Origin: a virus
Reading direction: 5' to 3' (one strand)
Length of the DNA stretch: 24,333 nt
Virus record (IMG/VR): IMGVR_UViG_3300017783_000205
Location: 1-24,333 of that record
Each line of letters begins with the position of its first letter. Position 1 is the first letter of the stretch. This document shows, one piece after another, positions 8,425 to 15,088 of the stretch. The translations under genes were made by a program, and so were the position numbers. The notes below the pieces were generated by a model, which was given only the letters and a program-made list of their open reading frames with translations, did no database searches and had not been told where the DNA came from.

Positions 8425-9268
8425 CGAACGACGCTGATGATAAGGGGAACCCAGATAATAACTGATTACCAACTTTACTTTCTAATTTATTTTTCTGTGT
8501 ACCCTGGTCTGTGGTGTCATCACCATCGGTGTTAGGTTTAGTCTGTATTGCAATAGAGGAAGAATCTAGAGTAGGATCAGTGTAGAATCTATATCTTTCG
8601 TAGTAGAATCCGACATTCATAGTCATTGTCTTTGCTTGATCATTAGACAATTGAATACTACCAATGTTATATGGGAACGCATTGTATATCTCCCAACACG
8701 CAGTCAATTTATTTACTGATGTAGGTGATTCCTGCCCTTTTTTCTTTCCTGTTTTATACAATACCCGATCACCACCAAAAGGTTCCCATTTAAAAATTAA
8801 AACTCTAGGTGCAACATAGTCAACATAATATCCGCAATGCTGACTAGCATCATTAGAGCATCTTGCCATCCAACGCTCAAAGAACAATCTGATTTGTTGA
8901 GAAGAAGGACACATAAAGTTCATACTAATATTACTGAATGTCGGATTTGTGACATACTTATATGCCGAACCAACATTAGTTACCTGTCCTGTTCCCATTT
9001 GTTTACTAGGGAGATTAACATCTCTAGCATAATAATTAATCAGATCTCTCATATTACCCTTACCACTATTGAGAGAATCTTTTGATTGAATATCCCCAAT
9101 AAACTGTGGAGGGGTTTTCTGCATTACGGTGGGAGGAACGATATAAACTGAGAATAGGTTTGTATTTGCAGGATAGTTGTCGTCACTCTTCATCATACTG
9201 ATGAATTGCTGCACAGAGTTATACTGTGCCGATAACCCGTTCTTGATTCTAGACTTCTGCGATGCCAT
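8420..9268 (-). CDS. gp54: Baseplate tail tube initiator gp54-like
   Basis: A protein of 282 residues. T4 gp54 caps the baseplate hub and starts tail tube polymerisation, and shares the tube fold of gp19 and gp48. Visible tube-fold features are a conserved 'YARDVNLPSKQM' stretch around residue 83, a 'FMCPSSQQIRLFFERWM' helix around 115-130, and a C-terminal beta segment 'TMNVGFYYERYRFY'. The N-terminal helix (SAQYNSVQQFISMM) and the length agree with gp54. The ATG overlaps the gp4 stop (ATGA), so the two genes are translationally coupled. A gp19-type tube protein is the main alternative, but that is usually shorter. Confidence 0.8.
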   Translation of the reverse strand: MASQKSRIKNGLSAQYNSVQQFISMMKSDDNYPANTNLFSVYIVPPTVMQKTPPQFIGDIQSKDSLNSGKGNMRDLINYYARDVNLPSKQMGTGQVTNVGSAYKYVTNPTFSNISMNFMCPSSQQIRLFFERWMARCSNDASQHCGYYVDYVAPRVLIFKWEPFGGDRVLYKTGKKKGQESPTSVNKLTACWEIYNAFPYNIGSIQLSNDQAKTMTMNVGFYYERYRFYTDPTLDSSSIAIQTKPNTDGDDTTDQGTQKNKLESKVGNQLLSGFPLSSASFA

Positions 9269-9687
9269 CAGATTTTAAGTTCCTTTTCTGTAATTAACAT
9301 AAACTCCCAATTTTGATCCTTGCAGAATTCGGTTGCTGCTTTCCACTTTGCTTGGTTGACACTCCAAGTGACAACTTCATTGATATATCGTTTTGTGTGC
9401 CTTTTCTGTGTCTTGGGTTCCTTTGTTTGTTTGTATGGTTTTACCTCTACGAGATATTTTTTGTTATTCACCTTAACATAAAAATCTGGAAAATATCTGT
9501 GTCGTCTACCATCAACAGGAGATATGTACGGAATAATAATTTCTTCACTACCCCACTCTTGAACTGAAGAGGTAACATCGCACCATTTCATAAATTTATA
9601 CTCCCAAGATGATCTATAGATGACGTTTGTTGAGTCACCTTTGTACTTCCTAGGAAACGATGGGCGATATTTTCCTTGATACCTCAT
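9268..9687 (-). CDS. gp4: Head completion protein gp4-like (nuclease fold)
   Basis: A protein of 139 residues, close to the length of T4 gp4 (also called gp50), which completes the filled head before the tail joins. It has a PD-(D/E)XK / TnsA-like nuclease pattern: SSWEYKFMKW with E29, then YFPDFYVKV with D68, then VEVKPYKQ with E81 and K83. The N-terminus (MRYQGKYRP) and the Arg/Lys-rich character fit the cyanophage form. Its start codon is embedded in a plus-strand late-promoter-like element for gp48. A minus-strand CTAAATA lies 22 bases upstream, and no clear ribosome binding site is visible. Confidence 0.85.
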   Translation of the reverse strand: MRYQGKYRPSFPRKYKGDSTNVIYRSSWEYKFMKWCDVTSSVQEWGSEEIIIPYISPVDGRRHRYFPDFYVKVNNKKYLVEVKPYKQTKEPKTQKRHTKRYINEVVTWSVNQAKWKAATEFCKDQNWEFMLITEKELKI

Positions 9688-9692
9688 AAATA
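9685..9692 (+). promoter_or_regulatory. Late-promoter-like element for gp48-gp53
   Basis: CATAAATA on the plus strand lies 31 bases upstream of the gp48 start and overlaps the gp4 start codon on the other strand. It matches the T4 late -10 consensus TATAAATA in seven of eight bases. There is no -35 element, as expected for this promoter class. Confidence 0.55.
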
Positions 9693-9708
9693 TAAACAGA
9701 CCACGTAG

Positions 9709-9715
9709 TATTTAG
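9709..9715 (-). promoter_or_regulatory. Late-promoter-like element for gp4-gp54
   Basis: CTAAATA on the minus strand lies 22 bases upstream of the gp4 ATG. The same heptamer occurs before three other minus-strand genes in this window (near 18075, 23817 and 24154). Together with the plus-strand CATAAATA 17 bases away it forms a divergent pair. Confidence 0.5.
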
Positions 9716-9723
9716 GTAGAAAA

Positions 9724-10710
9724 TTGTCAATATACCGCTACCCCATATCACCCCCCATGCCAGGTCTTGGTAATGAATTTGACGGAGATGCTCCGACAAG
9801 ATCTATGGACTTTGCCATGTTCCAACGGGTTCGTCAAACTTATGACGACTCTGGTACAACATATTATGGTCGAAATCTTCCTCGTAACAATGCGATGAAG
9901 GTAAAAAAATCTGCAGATCAATGTGCTATTGCAATGCCGAACAACGTTCAGGCAAACTATAGTGTATCTTATACAGAAGCAGATCCTGGTATTATTGGTA
10001 TTGCTGGTGTTGATGCTCTAAATGGTGGTACTGCCTTGAGTGGTGGTGTTGCTGGTGCTCAAAGTTTTGCAGATACATTGTCTGCAGCAGCAGGAGGAGC
10101 ATTACCTGAGGCAGAACTTTCGGCAATTACTGCCGCTATAGGTGGCATCAATGGGATGATCGGTACTGAAGGTTCTCTCACAAAGAATCAATTTCTACAA
10201 TTAGCAAAAGGTAAAGTTTTAAACCCCTTCACCGAGCAATTGTTCAATAAAGTTTCATTTCGCAATCATACCTTTAAATTTAAGATGGTTTCTAGAAGTG
10301 AAGCCGAAGCAAAGGTAATTTATAGGATTGTTGAGTGGTTTAAACTGGGTGCTCATCCAATTTTACAAGGTGCAGGAGAAATTAACTCTGGTGGTCAATC
10401 AGGTGTGTCACAAGCATCGCAGTTCAGGTTTATTCAAGTTCCTGATCTATTTGATATCAAATTTATGCGAATTAGTGTAGATGGTGCATCTTATGCAAAT
10501 TCTAAGTTGGATGAAACTACTAATAACTTACACTATAAATTCAAACGATGCTTCTGTAAAGGTGTGTCTGTAAACTATGCTCCTGATGGGCAATATACAT
10601 CATTTAGTAATTATGATAAAAAGGGTATCAATGTTCCTGCTCTTGAATTGAATTTGCAATTTGTTGAAACTTCACTGCTCAACCAGGCAGATATTGTAGA
10701 CGGGTTCTAA
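9724..10710 (+). CDS. gp48: Baseplate tail tube cap gp48-like
   Basis: A protein of 328 residues; T4 gp48 has 364. In T4 it sits on top of the hub together with gp54 and starts the tail tube. The N-terminus reads IYRYPISPPMPGLGNE, followed by an Ala/Gly-rich middle (about residues 95-150). A C-terminal tube-like beta domain contains FKFKMVSRSEAEAKVIY, FRFIQVPDLFDIKFMRI and PALELNLQFVETSLLNQADI. The start chosen is TTG 9724-9726, preceded by AGGTAG. The in-frame stop is only six codons upstream and the next ATG would remove a conserved-looking N-terminus. It forms a two-gene plus-strand operon with gp53, six bases downstream. Confidence 0.85.
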   Translation: MSIYRYPISPPMPGLGNEFDGDAPTRSMDFAMFQRVRQTYDDSGTTYYGRNLPRNNAMKVKKSADQCAIAMPNNVQANYSVSYTEADPGIIGIAGVDALNGGTALSGGVAGAQSFADTLSAAAGGALPEAELSAITAAIGGINGMIGTEGSLTKNQFLQLAKGKVLNPFTEQLFNKVSFRNHTFKFKMVSRSEAEAKVIYRIVEWFKLGAHPILQGAGEINSGGQSGVSQASQFRFIQVPDLFDIKFMRISVDGASYANSKLDETTNNLHYKFKRCFCKGVSVNYAPDGQYTSFSNYDKKGINVPALELNLQFVETSLLNQADIVDGF

Positions 10711-10716
10711 TCTAAA

Positions 10717-11664
10717 ATGACTGCTTATTTTTCACAATTTCCAAACGTATATGTCGGTATGGGAGTCAAAGATGACTCTCCTATCGAATATCAACTTGCT
10801 AAGAATTTATTCCGAAGACTTGAAATTAGAGACGATATCGAAAAATATATCACTCTATTTGAAAAGTATACTGTGCAAGAAAATGAAAGTCCTTCAATTA
10901 TTGCAAATAAAGTATATGGCGATCCTTTCCTAGATTGGACTATTTTGTTGACAAATAATATTAATGACTTTTACACCGAATGGCCTAAAAGTCAGTTTGA
11001 ATTGGAATCCTACGTTAGAAACATCTATGACACAATTGAAGATGTTCATCATTGGGAAACTTTAGAGGTTTTTTGGCCAGATATTGATGACGAGGTAGTA
11101 TTGATGCCAGGTGGTATGGAAGTGAAAGAAGATCATAGGACAATGCTTCCAGATGGTCAAATGTTATCAAAAACGCAGTCAATTGTACCTATTACAAATT
11201 ATGAGCACGAATCGTATTTGAATGAATTGAAAAGAGTGATTAGTTTACCATCTATTGGAATTGTTCAGAATATGGTGCAGGAAATGGAAGATTTACTTGC
11301 ATACAAATCCCACCCTGAACTGGATGTGGAAAATAACAAGAAAACTGAAATTTCGATCGTTGGTAGGTTCTTGGAAAATACAGGTTATATCAGTCCTGTT
11401 GTTGCTTCCAATAGTAACAATTCTAGTACCCAATCTGAGGTTAGTTTTGATAATGGTGCAGACAGTGTAGTAAGTGGATTGGTCGGTATTGTCGTTGGAA
11501 CTGCCTCATCTACTGCAACACCAACTGCCACTACAGGAGCAACTACCACTACCACCACTACAACAACCAGTAGCTCTAGCAGTAGCAGTTCTTCTAGCAG
11601 TTCTAGTAGTTCTTCTAGCAGTTCTAGCAGTTCTTCTGGATCGTCATATAGTGGTGGGTACTAA
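10717..11664 (+). CDS. gp53: Baseplate wedge protein gp53-like with long Thr/Ser tail
   Basis: A protein of 315 residues; T4 gp53 has 196. gp53 joins baseplate wedges around the hub. The N-terminal domain has the family signature: YFSQFPNVYVG, then FRRLEIRDDIEKYITLFEKY, then ESPSIIANKVYGDPFLDWTI (a LysM-like segment), then NINDFYTEWP. After about residue 250 the protein becomes low complexity: a run of Thr, then about 24 consecutive Ser residues, then GSSYSGGY. The Ser tract is coded by a mixture of AGC, AGT and TCT, so it is not a simple one-codon expansion. The extra C-terminal 100 residues are unusual and their role is unknown. An intergenic repeat and a hairpin follow the stop. Confidence 0.85.
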   Translation: MTAYFSQFPNVYVGMGVKDDSPIEYQLAKNLFRRLEIRDDIEKYITLFEKYTVQENESPSIIANKVYGDPFLDWTILLTNNINDFYTEWPKSQFELESYVRNIYDTIEDVHHWETLEVFWPDIDDEVVLMPGGMEVKEDHRTMLPDGQMLSKTQSIVPITNYEHESYLNELKRVISLPSIGIVQNMVQEMEDLLAYKSHPELDVENNKKTEISIVGRFLENTGYISPVVASNSNNSSTQSEVSFDNGADSVVSGLVGIVVGTASSTATPTATTGATTTTTTTTTSSSSSSSSSSSSSSSSSSSSSSSGSSYSGGY

Positions 11665-11679
11665 AAACCTTTTTAGACT

Positions 11680-11732
11680 ATTTTTTGGCGGGATTTTTTT
11701 AGCGACTTCTGAGGAATCAAAGGTCGCTTTTC
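11680..11732 (+). repeat. Intergenic repeat, copy 1
   Basis: It starts with TTTTTTGGCGGGA followed by a run of seven T, then about 13 bases, then GAATCAAAGGTCGCTTTT. The same arrangement in the same orientation occurs at 23841-23889. The second half of this copy can fold (AGCGAC with GTCGCT). Confidence 0.65.
11701..11732 (+). terminator. Probable terminator after gp53
   Basis: AGCGAC at 11701-11706 pairs with GTCGCT at 11723-11728, with a possible inner TTC/GAA pairing, followed by TTTT-rich sequence. It lies 36 bases after the gp53 stop. The U tract is short, so strength is uncertain. Confidence 0.5.
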
Positions 11733-11747
11733 GCTACGCCTAGGCAT

Positions 11748-11773
11748 AAAAAAATCCCTAGCAATGCTAGGGA
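11748..11773 (-). terminator. Strong minus-strand terminator after the gp32 cluster
   Basis: On the minus strand TCCCTAGC-ATT-GCTAGGGA is a perfect 8-bp stem followed by seven T. It lies just after the stop of the last gene of the gp32 cluster, and with the plus-strand terminator it closes a convergent junction. Confidence 0.85.
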
Positions 11774-11778
11774 CAAAT

Positions 11779-11964
11779 TTATAATGAAATCTTTAACCAA
11801 GGTAACAGTGGTGGGATTACTCCAATGAGTCGAAGTAAACCCTCAGCAAAAAGTGAGAGAACAACCCAACCAACACACATACTGATAATTCCAGCATTAC
11901 GATTATGTTTTCGTATTGCATCGTCAATCATCTCCTGTGCTTGTTCTTTGGTTATGTATTTCAA
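11779..11964 (-). CDS. Small single-pass membrane protein, unknown function
   Basis: A frame of 61 residues. Residues 1-25 are polar and helical (KYITKEQAQEMIDDAIRKHN), followed by a hydrophobic segment of about 20 residues (ISMCVGWVVLSLFAEGLLRL) and a second hydrophobic stretch rich in Pro and Leu. The best start is TTG 11962-11964, which overlaps the upstream stop (TTGA). An in-frame ATG at residue 12 is an alternative but has AGGAG directly against it. It is the last gene of the gp32 transcript, just before a strong terminator. I do not recognise a family. Confidence 0.6.
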   Translation of the reverse strand: MKYITKEQAQEMIDDAIRKHNRNAGIISMCVGWVVLSLFAEGLLRLIGVIPPLLPWLKISL

Positions 11965-12236
11965 AACTCAAAGTGAAGTTCGATGGGACTATAGTACACT
12001 CGATCATGGCGTGTGCTGCGCGTGTGATGGTGACTATATTTTTTATGCCAATGTGAATGGCAATCATAAGGATGGCAATGGAAATGTCTATGCTTAGGAC
12101 TATGATCGTGACGATGACGATGACGTTTTCCTAAGTGACCCCGTTTCCAATTAAGTTCACTCAGATTTGATGGATTGTGAGCCATTGCTGGCGCACCAAT
12201 CATCATCAAAGCAACTAGGATGAGGGGCAATTTCAT
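11961..12236 (-). CDS. Exported histidine-rich small protein
   Basis: A protein of 91 residues with a clear signal peptide (MKLPLILVALMMIGAPAMA, cleavage after AMA). The mature part of about 72 residues carries roughly 18 histidines, including RHRHRHDH, HRHFHCH and HSHWHKKYSHHH segments, plus two Cys. Such composition suggests binding of Zn, Cu or Ni in the periplasm, or simply a strongly basic peptide. No family is recognised. The ATG overlaps the gp32 stop (TAATG), so it is coupled to gp32 and likely made in quantity from the gp32 promoter. Confidence 0.7.
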   Translation of the reverse strand: MKLPLILVALMMIGAPAMAHNPSNLSELNWKRGHLGKRHRHRHDHSPKHRHFHCHPYDCHSHWHKKYSHHHTRSTRHDRVYYSPIELHFEF

Positions 12237-13183
12237 TAGTCGTCCTCCGCAAGGCGAGCAAACATTGATAGGGTATCTTCAGCATCATCAACAGAAGCTG
12301 CTGCTACTGCTTTCTCTCTGAAGTCACTTACTTCACGACCCCAATCAGGTTGATTAGATGCCATGATGTCAGGGGAGTTGAAGTTAGCAGGTGCTGCAAC
12401 GGGTTCGTCTTGCTCATCCACACGACGTGTAGGAGCATTTAGACCCAACACCATGGTCAAACGACCCTTGAGTTGTTCGTAGGGTTTGAAGTTCTTAACA
12501 TCTTCAAACTCGGCAAGAGAGTAACCCTGTTTCCAGATGCTCTCCAGTTTATCATCGTCAAACCCACCTAGTACAGCAGGTGTTGTGAACTCAGACTTGT
12601 CATAGTTCCAATAACCATCAACCTTACGGATCTTCAGTTTGAAATCAGCACCCTTCCAGAAGTCGAAAGGATCGACAGGTGTCTCATCTTGGAATGCAGG
12701 TTGCATTGCTTCCACCAGTTTGTCAAAGATCTTCTTGCCATACTTGTACAAGAACACACGACCTTCGTTCTCAGGGTGTGCAGGATCGCTCACAACATAG
12801 ATGTTGCTGTAGTATGACAGTTTACGCTTCTGAGCACGAGCAATTGCTTTGTCGCTCTCACGTCCACTGTTCCACAGTTCACGATTCATTTCACCGACAG
12901 GATCATCCTTGCCGATAGTGGTGAGTGAGTTTTCAATGTACCATTGTCCACCAGGACCTTTAAAGGCGTGACTCCAGACCTTTGCGAAAGGCAGTTCTTC
13001 TCCATCAGGAGCAGGTAGGAAACGAATGACAGCAAAACCGTTACCAGTTTTATCCATCTCAGGTTTCCAAAGACGCTCATCAGGACCATTACCCTGCTGA
13101 GGTTGATTGATTTTCTCGATCTCTTTCGTCAACTTGGCAAATGAGCTGCCACTGGACGCTTTCTTTAGAGATGCAAAAGACAT
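12236..13183 (-). CDS. gp32: Single-stranded DNA-binding protein gp32
   Basis: A protein of 315 residues; T4 gp32 has 301. It coats single-stranded DNA and organises the replisome, recombination and repair. The core shows the family pattern: AVIRFLPAP, FAKVWSHAFK, QWYIENS, then RKLSYYSNIYVVSDPAHPEN and GRVFLYKYGKKIFDKL. The acidic C-terminus (ending FARLAEDD) recruits partner proteins in T4. The N-terminal basic/Ser region is the cooperativity arm. No cysteine is present: the three Cys of the T4 zinc site align with S86, V96 and M99, although H72 is kept. The gene is noticeably more GC-rich than its neighbours. A sigma-70 promoter lies upstream and GGAG precedes the ATG. Confidence 0.95.
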   Translation of the reverse strand: MSFASLKKASSGSSFAKLTKEIEKINQPQQGNGPDERLWKPEMDKTGNGFAVIRFLPAPDGEELPFAKVWSHAFKGPGGQWYIENSLTTIGKDDPVGEMNRELWNSGRESDKAIARAQKRKLSYYSNIYVVSDPAHPENEGRVFLYKYGKKIFDKLVEAMQPAFQDETPVDPFDFWKGADFKLKIRKVDGYWNYDKSEFTTPAVLGGFDDDKLESIWKQGYSLAEFEDVKNFKPYEQLKGRLTMVLGLNAPTRRVDEQDEPVAAPANFNSPDIMASNQPDWGREVSDFREKAVAAASVDDAEDTLSMFARLAEDD

Positions 13184-13235
13184 GTTCGTATTCTCCGTAT
13201 TTAATGTGTGTAGTTGGATTGGTTGCTACTGGATA

Positions 13236-13264
13236 ATCATAGCATACTATCTATGCTTCGTCAA
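13236..13264 (-). promoter_or_regulatory. Sigma-70 promoter of gp32
   Basis: TTGACG (13259-13264) and TATGAT (13236-13241) are separated by exactly 17 bases. The -35 box lies inside the last codons of the DUF1825 gene. A TTAAATA element near 13198-13204, close to the ATG, may add late transcription, but this is weak. Confidence 0.75.
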
Positions 13265-13583
13265 CTTCCCTATGTGCCGCTTGTTCAAGTGTCTCCACCA
13301 TGGCGTCCATACAGACTGCTAGGGTCTCGTATCCGAATGCATTAGACAGAGCATTGATCCTTGTCTTCATGTCTGCTGCTTCAGGATCTTCTGAGGATGC
13401 AAGGCACAGACGAATGTAAAATGTTTTTTGTTTCTCGATTAGATGTTTGCATTTACCAATGTGCTCTAATCTTTCTTGCTTGTTCATGCTACCTAATTGC
13501 GTAGTCATAGCAGCAATGTTTTGATAAGTTGTGAAGATGTCCTGTAAATTTTCTTGGACCTGTTCTGATTGAAAGAAACTCAT
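13251..13583 (-). CDS. DUF1825 family protein
   Basis: A protein of 110 residues. The start ATG at 13581-13583 overlaps the gp59 stop (ATGA) and is preceded by AAGG; a longer frame upstream is not needed. The N-terminus MSFFQSEQVQENLQDIFTTY matches the DUF1825 pattern of cyanobacterial proteins (M.FF.SE.VQ ... LF..Y), followed by LIEKQKTFYIRL, SSEDPEAADMKTRI and a final M..TLE segment. DUF1825 is essentially restricted to cyanobacteria and their phages, and its function is unknown. Its place between gp59 and gp32 suggests expression with the replication genes. Confidence 0.75.
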   Translation of the reverse strand: MSFFQSEQVQENLQDIFTTYQNIAAMTTQLGSMNKQERLEHIGKCKHLIEKQKTFYIRLCLASSEDPEAADMKTRINALSNAFGYETLAVCMDAMVETLEQAAHREVDEA

Positions 13584-14167
13584 ACCTTTGTCCTTATAGT
13601 GTCTAAGATCACACTCTTGTATTTTTTGCAATCGATGCTTAAAAATGGTTTGTACTTTAAGACCTGCTTCCTAGTATCTTTCCAGATGGGATCATTCATA
13701 GTCTTATCAAACATCCCAACGTATCCTAAGCACGATTCAAATACAACAAGAGTTTCTAATGCAATCTCCCCAGAGAAATAGTTTTTCAATAAGATTGGAT
13801 GAGTGCCTTGTTTGACTTCAAATATTTTATCAAAGTCGTCATTAGAATCTTCGAGCAAGGATCGAACATCTTCCTTAAATTTATAGGTAAATGATTCCTG
13901 CTTTATTTTCCACTCACTATAGATGTTGTGACTGAATGTTTTAATGTAACCTTTGGGGTTTGCAATGAAGTTAGCAACAAAATAATGTAACGTCTCTTTG
14001 GAGTTAAGTTTGGTTGCCAACTTTTTGAAAAAATATCGATCAAGTCTCTGCTCAAATGCAGATTCACTTGCCGATACCTTTCCATTGTATTTTATATAGT
14101 CGTAATTATCTTTATTGAAGTGTTGCTTTAGTGCCAAGTACATTCGATACACTTCAAATCCAGTCAC
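13580..14167 (-). CDS. gp59: gp59-like helicase loader
   Basis: A protein of 195 residues; T4 gp59 has 217. It loads the gp41 replicative helicase onto gp32-covered forks. Matching features are VYRMYLALKQHFNKDNYDYIKYNGKV at the start (T4: VYKLYLMIKQH...YDVIKYN), then FEQRLDRYFFKKLATK, YFVANFIANP, KFKEDVRSLL and a C-terminal LKYKPFLSIDCKKYK. The start is GTG at 14165-14167, overlapping the gp33 stop (GTGA). The DUF1825 gene follows with an ATGA overlap. The adjacency to gp33 and gp32 fits a replication/late-transcription operon. Confidence 0.92.
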   Translation of the reverse strand: MTGFEVYRMYLALKQHFNKDNYDYIKYNGKVSASESAFEQRLDRYFFKKLATKLNSKETLHYFVANFIANPKGYIKTFSHNIYSEWKIKQESFTYKFKEDVRSLLEDSNDDFDKIFEVKQGTHPILLKNYFSGEIALETLVVFESCLGYVGMFDKTMNDPIWKDTRKQVLKYKPFLSIDCKKYKSVILDTIRTKV

Positions 14168-14415
14168 AACGGAAGCACTCCTTTAGATGATTGCTTCATA
14201 TAGTTAAGACGCTGTGCTTCATGACGCAAGCGTTCTTTGAGTGGTTTGGAAATAAGTTTTGGAACAGTTTCGATTTCAATTTCATTCTCTTGGCAGTATG
14301 TAACCACTGCTTCAATGTATGAAATCAAACCACCACTGGTCTTCACCAACGTTTCAATCTCCTGGGAAAATTTAATTGGTGTAAGAAACTTACTGTCGTC
14401 TGCTTTTTCAGGCAT
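14164..14415 (-). CDS. gp33: gp33-like late transcription coactivator
   Basis: A protein of 83 residues starting at ATG 14413-14415, preceded by AGGGG, and overlapping the nuclease stop by a few bases. A longer frame upstream is an artefact. T4 gp33 (112 residues) bridges RNA polymerase and the gp45 sliding clamp to activate late promoters together with gp55. Here the sequence MPEKADDSKFLTPIKFSQEI, then GGLISYIEAVVTYCQENEIEIETVPKL, then LKERLRHEAQRLNYMK, matches the compact cyanophage gp33 form. It would act at the TATAAATA/CTAAATA type elements seen in this window. Confidence 0.85.
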   Translation of the reverse strand: MPEKADDSKFLTPIKFSQEIETLVKTSGGLISYIEAVVTYCQENEIEIETVPKLISKPLKERLRHEAQRLNYMKQSSKGVLPL

Positions 14416-15088
14416 TAGTTTTTCCCCTAACGAAGTCTTCGATATAGGATTTAAGTAGTTGTAGATAGTCATCAAGATTGTACTTCTCAAAAATTTGAAT
14501 AGATCCTTCTTCAGTGGCGATAATTGTGACAATTTTCTTTACCTCAATTCCTGTACGTTCAAGGAACATTGCTGCGTATGCAGTCTCTTGGACGAAATAA
14601 TTTTCAATCCACTTTTCCTTTTTTTCTTTAGTTGAAGTTTTAAAATCGATCACTGCCAACTCACCATCGAATTCGGCAATACAGTCAACACGTCCAGACA
14701 AACCCAAGTAATGTGAATAGAGAAAGGTCTCTAGACAATGGATGTTGTTGATTCGGTTTAGATCTTTCTTTGCTAACTGAAACATTCTAGCAGACAATGG
14801 ATGATTTTCCAAGTAATTGTCTAAAATTAATTCACCTTTGAAATAATCTTCAGTGATGCTATGGAATGCTGTACCTCTTGAAGTGGCACGGGTAGTGATT
14901 CGATTTGCCTCATGTTCACCAATATCCTTTCTCCATTTTGCGAAGAAAGCAGCGTTACGGAACGACGTGACTGAGGTTATACTTGGATAGTATTTATCCT
15001 CTCCAGGAATTGGATAGAATCTAGTACCATTTCTATTCACTGGTTCGACATCGGGGTAACCGAGATCGATATCAACATAATTAAACAT
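14408..15088 (-). CDS. RecB-like PD-(D/E)XK exonuclease
   Basis: A protein of 226 residues with the RecB-family nuclease motifs: RGTAFH (71-76), then D135 in SGRVDCIAEF, then the catalytic IDFK (147-150, D148 and K150), and QETAYAAMF (167-175), matching the QxxxY motif. An N-terminal segment reads YYPSITSVTSF. Cyanophages commonly carry such an exonuclease next to phoH and gp33. Likely roles are recombination or degradation of host DNA; the substrate is not evident. Its ATG follows directly on the phoH stop (TAAATG). Confidence 0.85.
   Translation of the reverse strand: MFNYVDIDLGYPDVEPVNRNGTRFYPIPGEDKYYPSITSVTSFRNAAFFAKWRKDIGEHEANRITTRATSRGTAFHSITEDYFKGELILDNYLENHPLSARMFQLAKKDLNRINNIHCLETFLYSHYLGLSGRVDCIAEFDGELAVIDFKTSTKEKKEKWIENYFVQETAYAAMFLERTGIEVKKIVTIIATEEGSIQIFEKYNLDDYLQLLKSYIEDFVRGKTNA

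Noticed and set aside
11560-11640. Repetitive AGC/AGT/TCT tract as a CRISPR-like or satellite repeat.
   Set aside because: It is an in-frame Ser codon tract of gp53 without regular repeat and spacer units.
14985-15000. GATAAATA in the nuclease gene and CTAAATA in the 76-residue gene (near 16050) as late promoters.
   Set aside because: Both are inside coding sequence with no gene start close downstream; the motif is short enough to occur by chance in AT-rich DNA.
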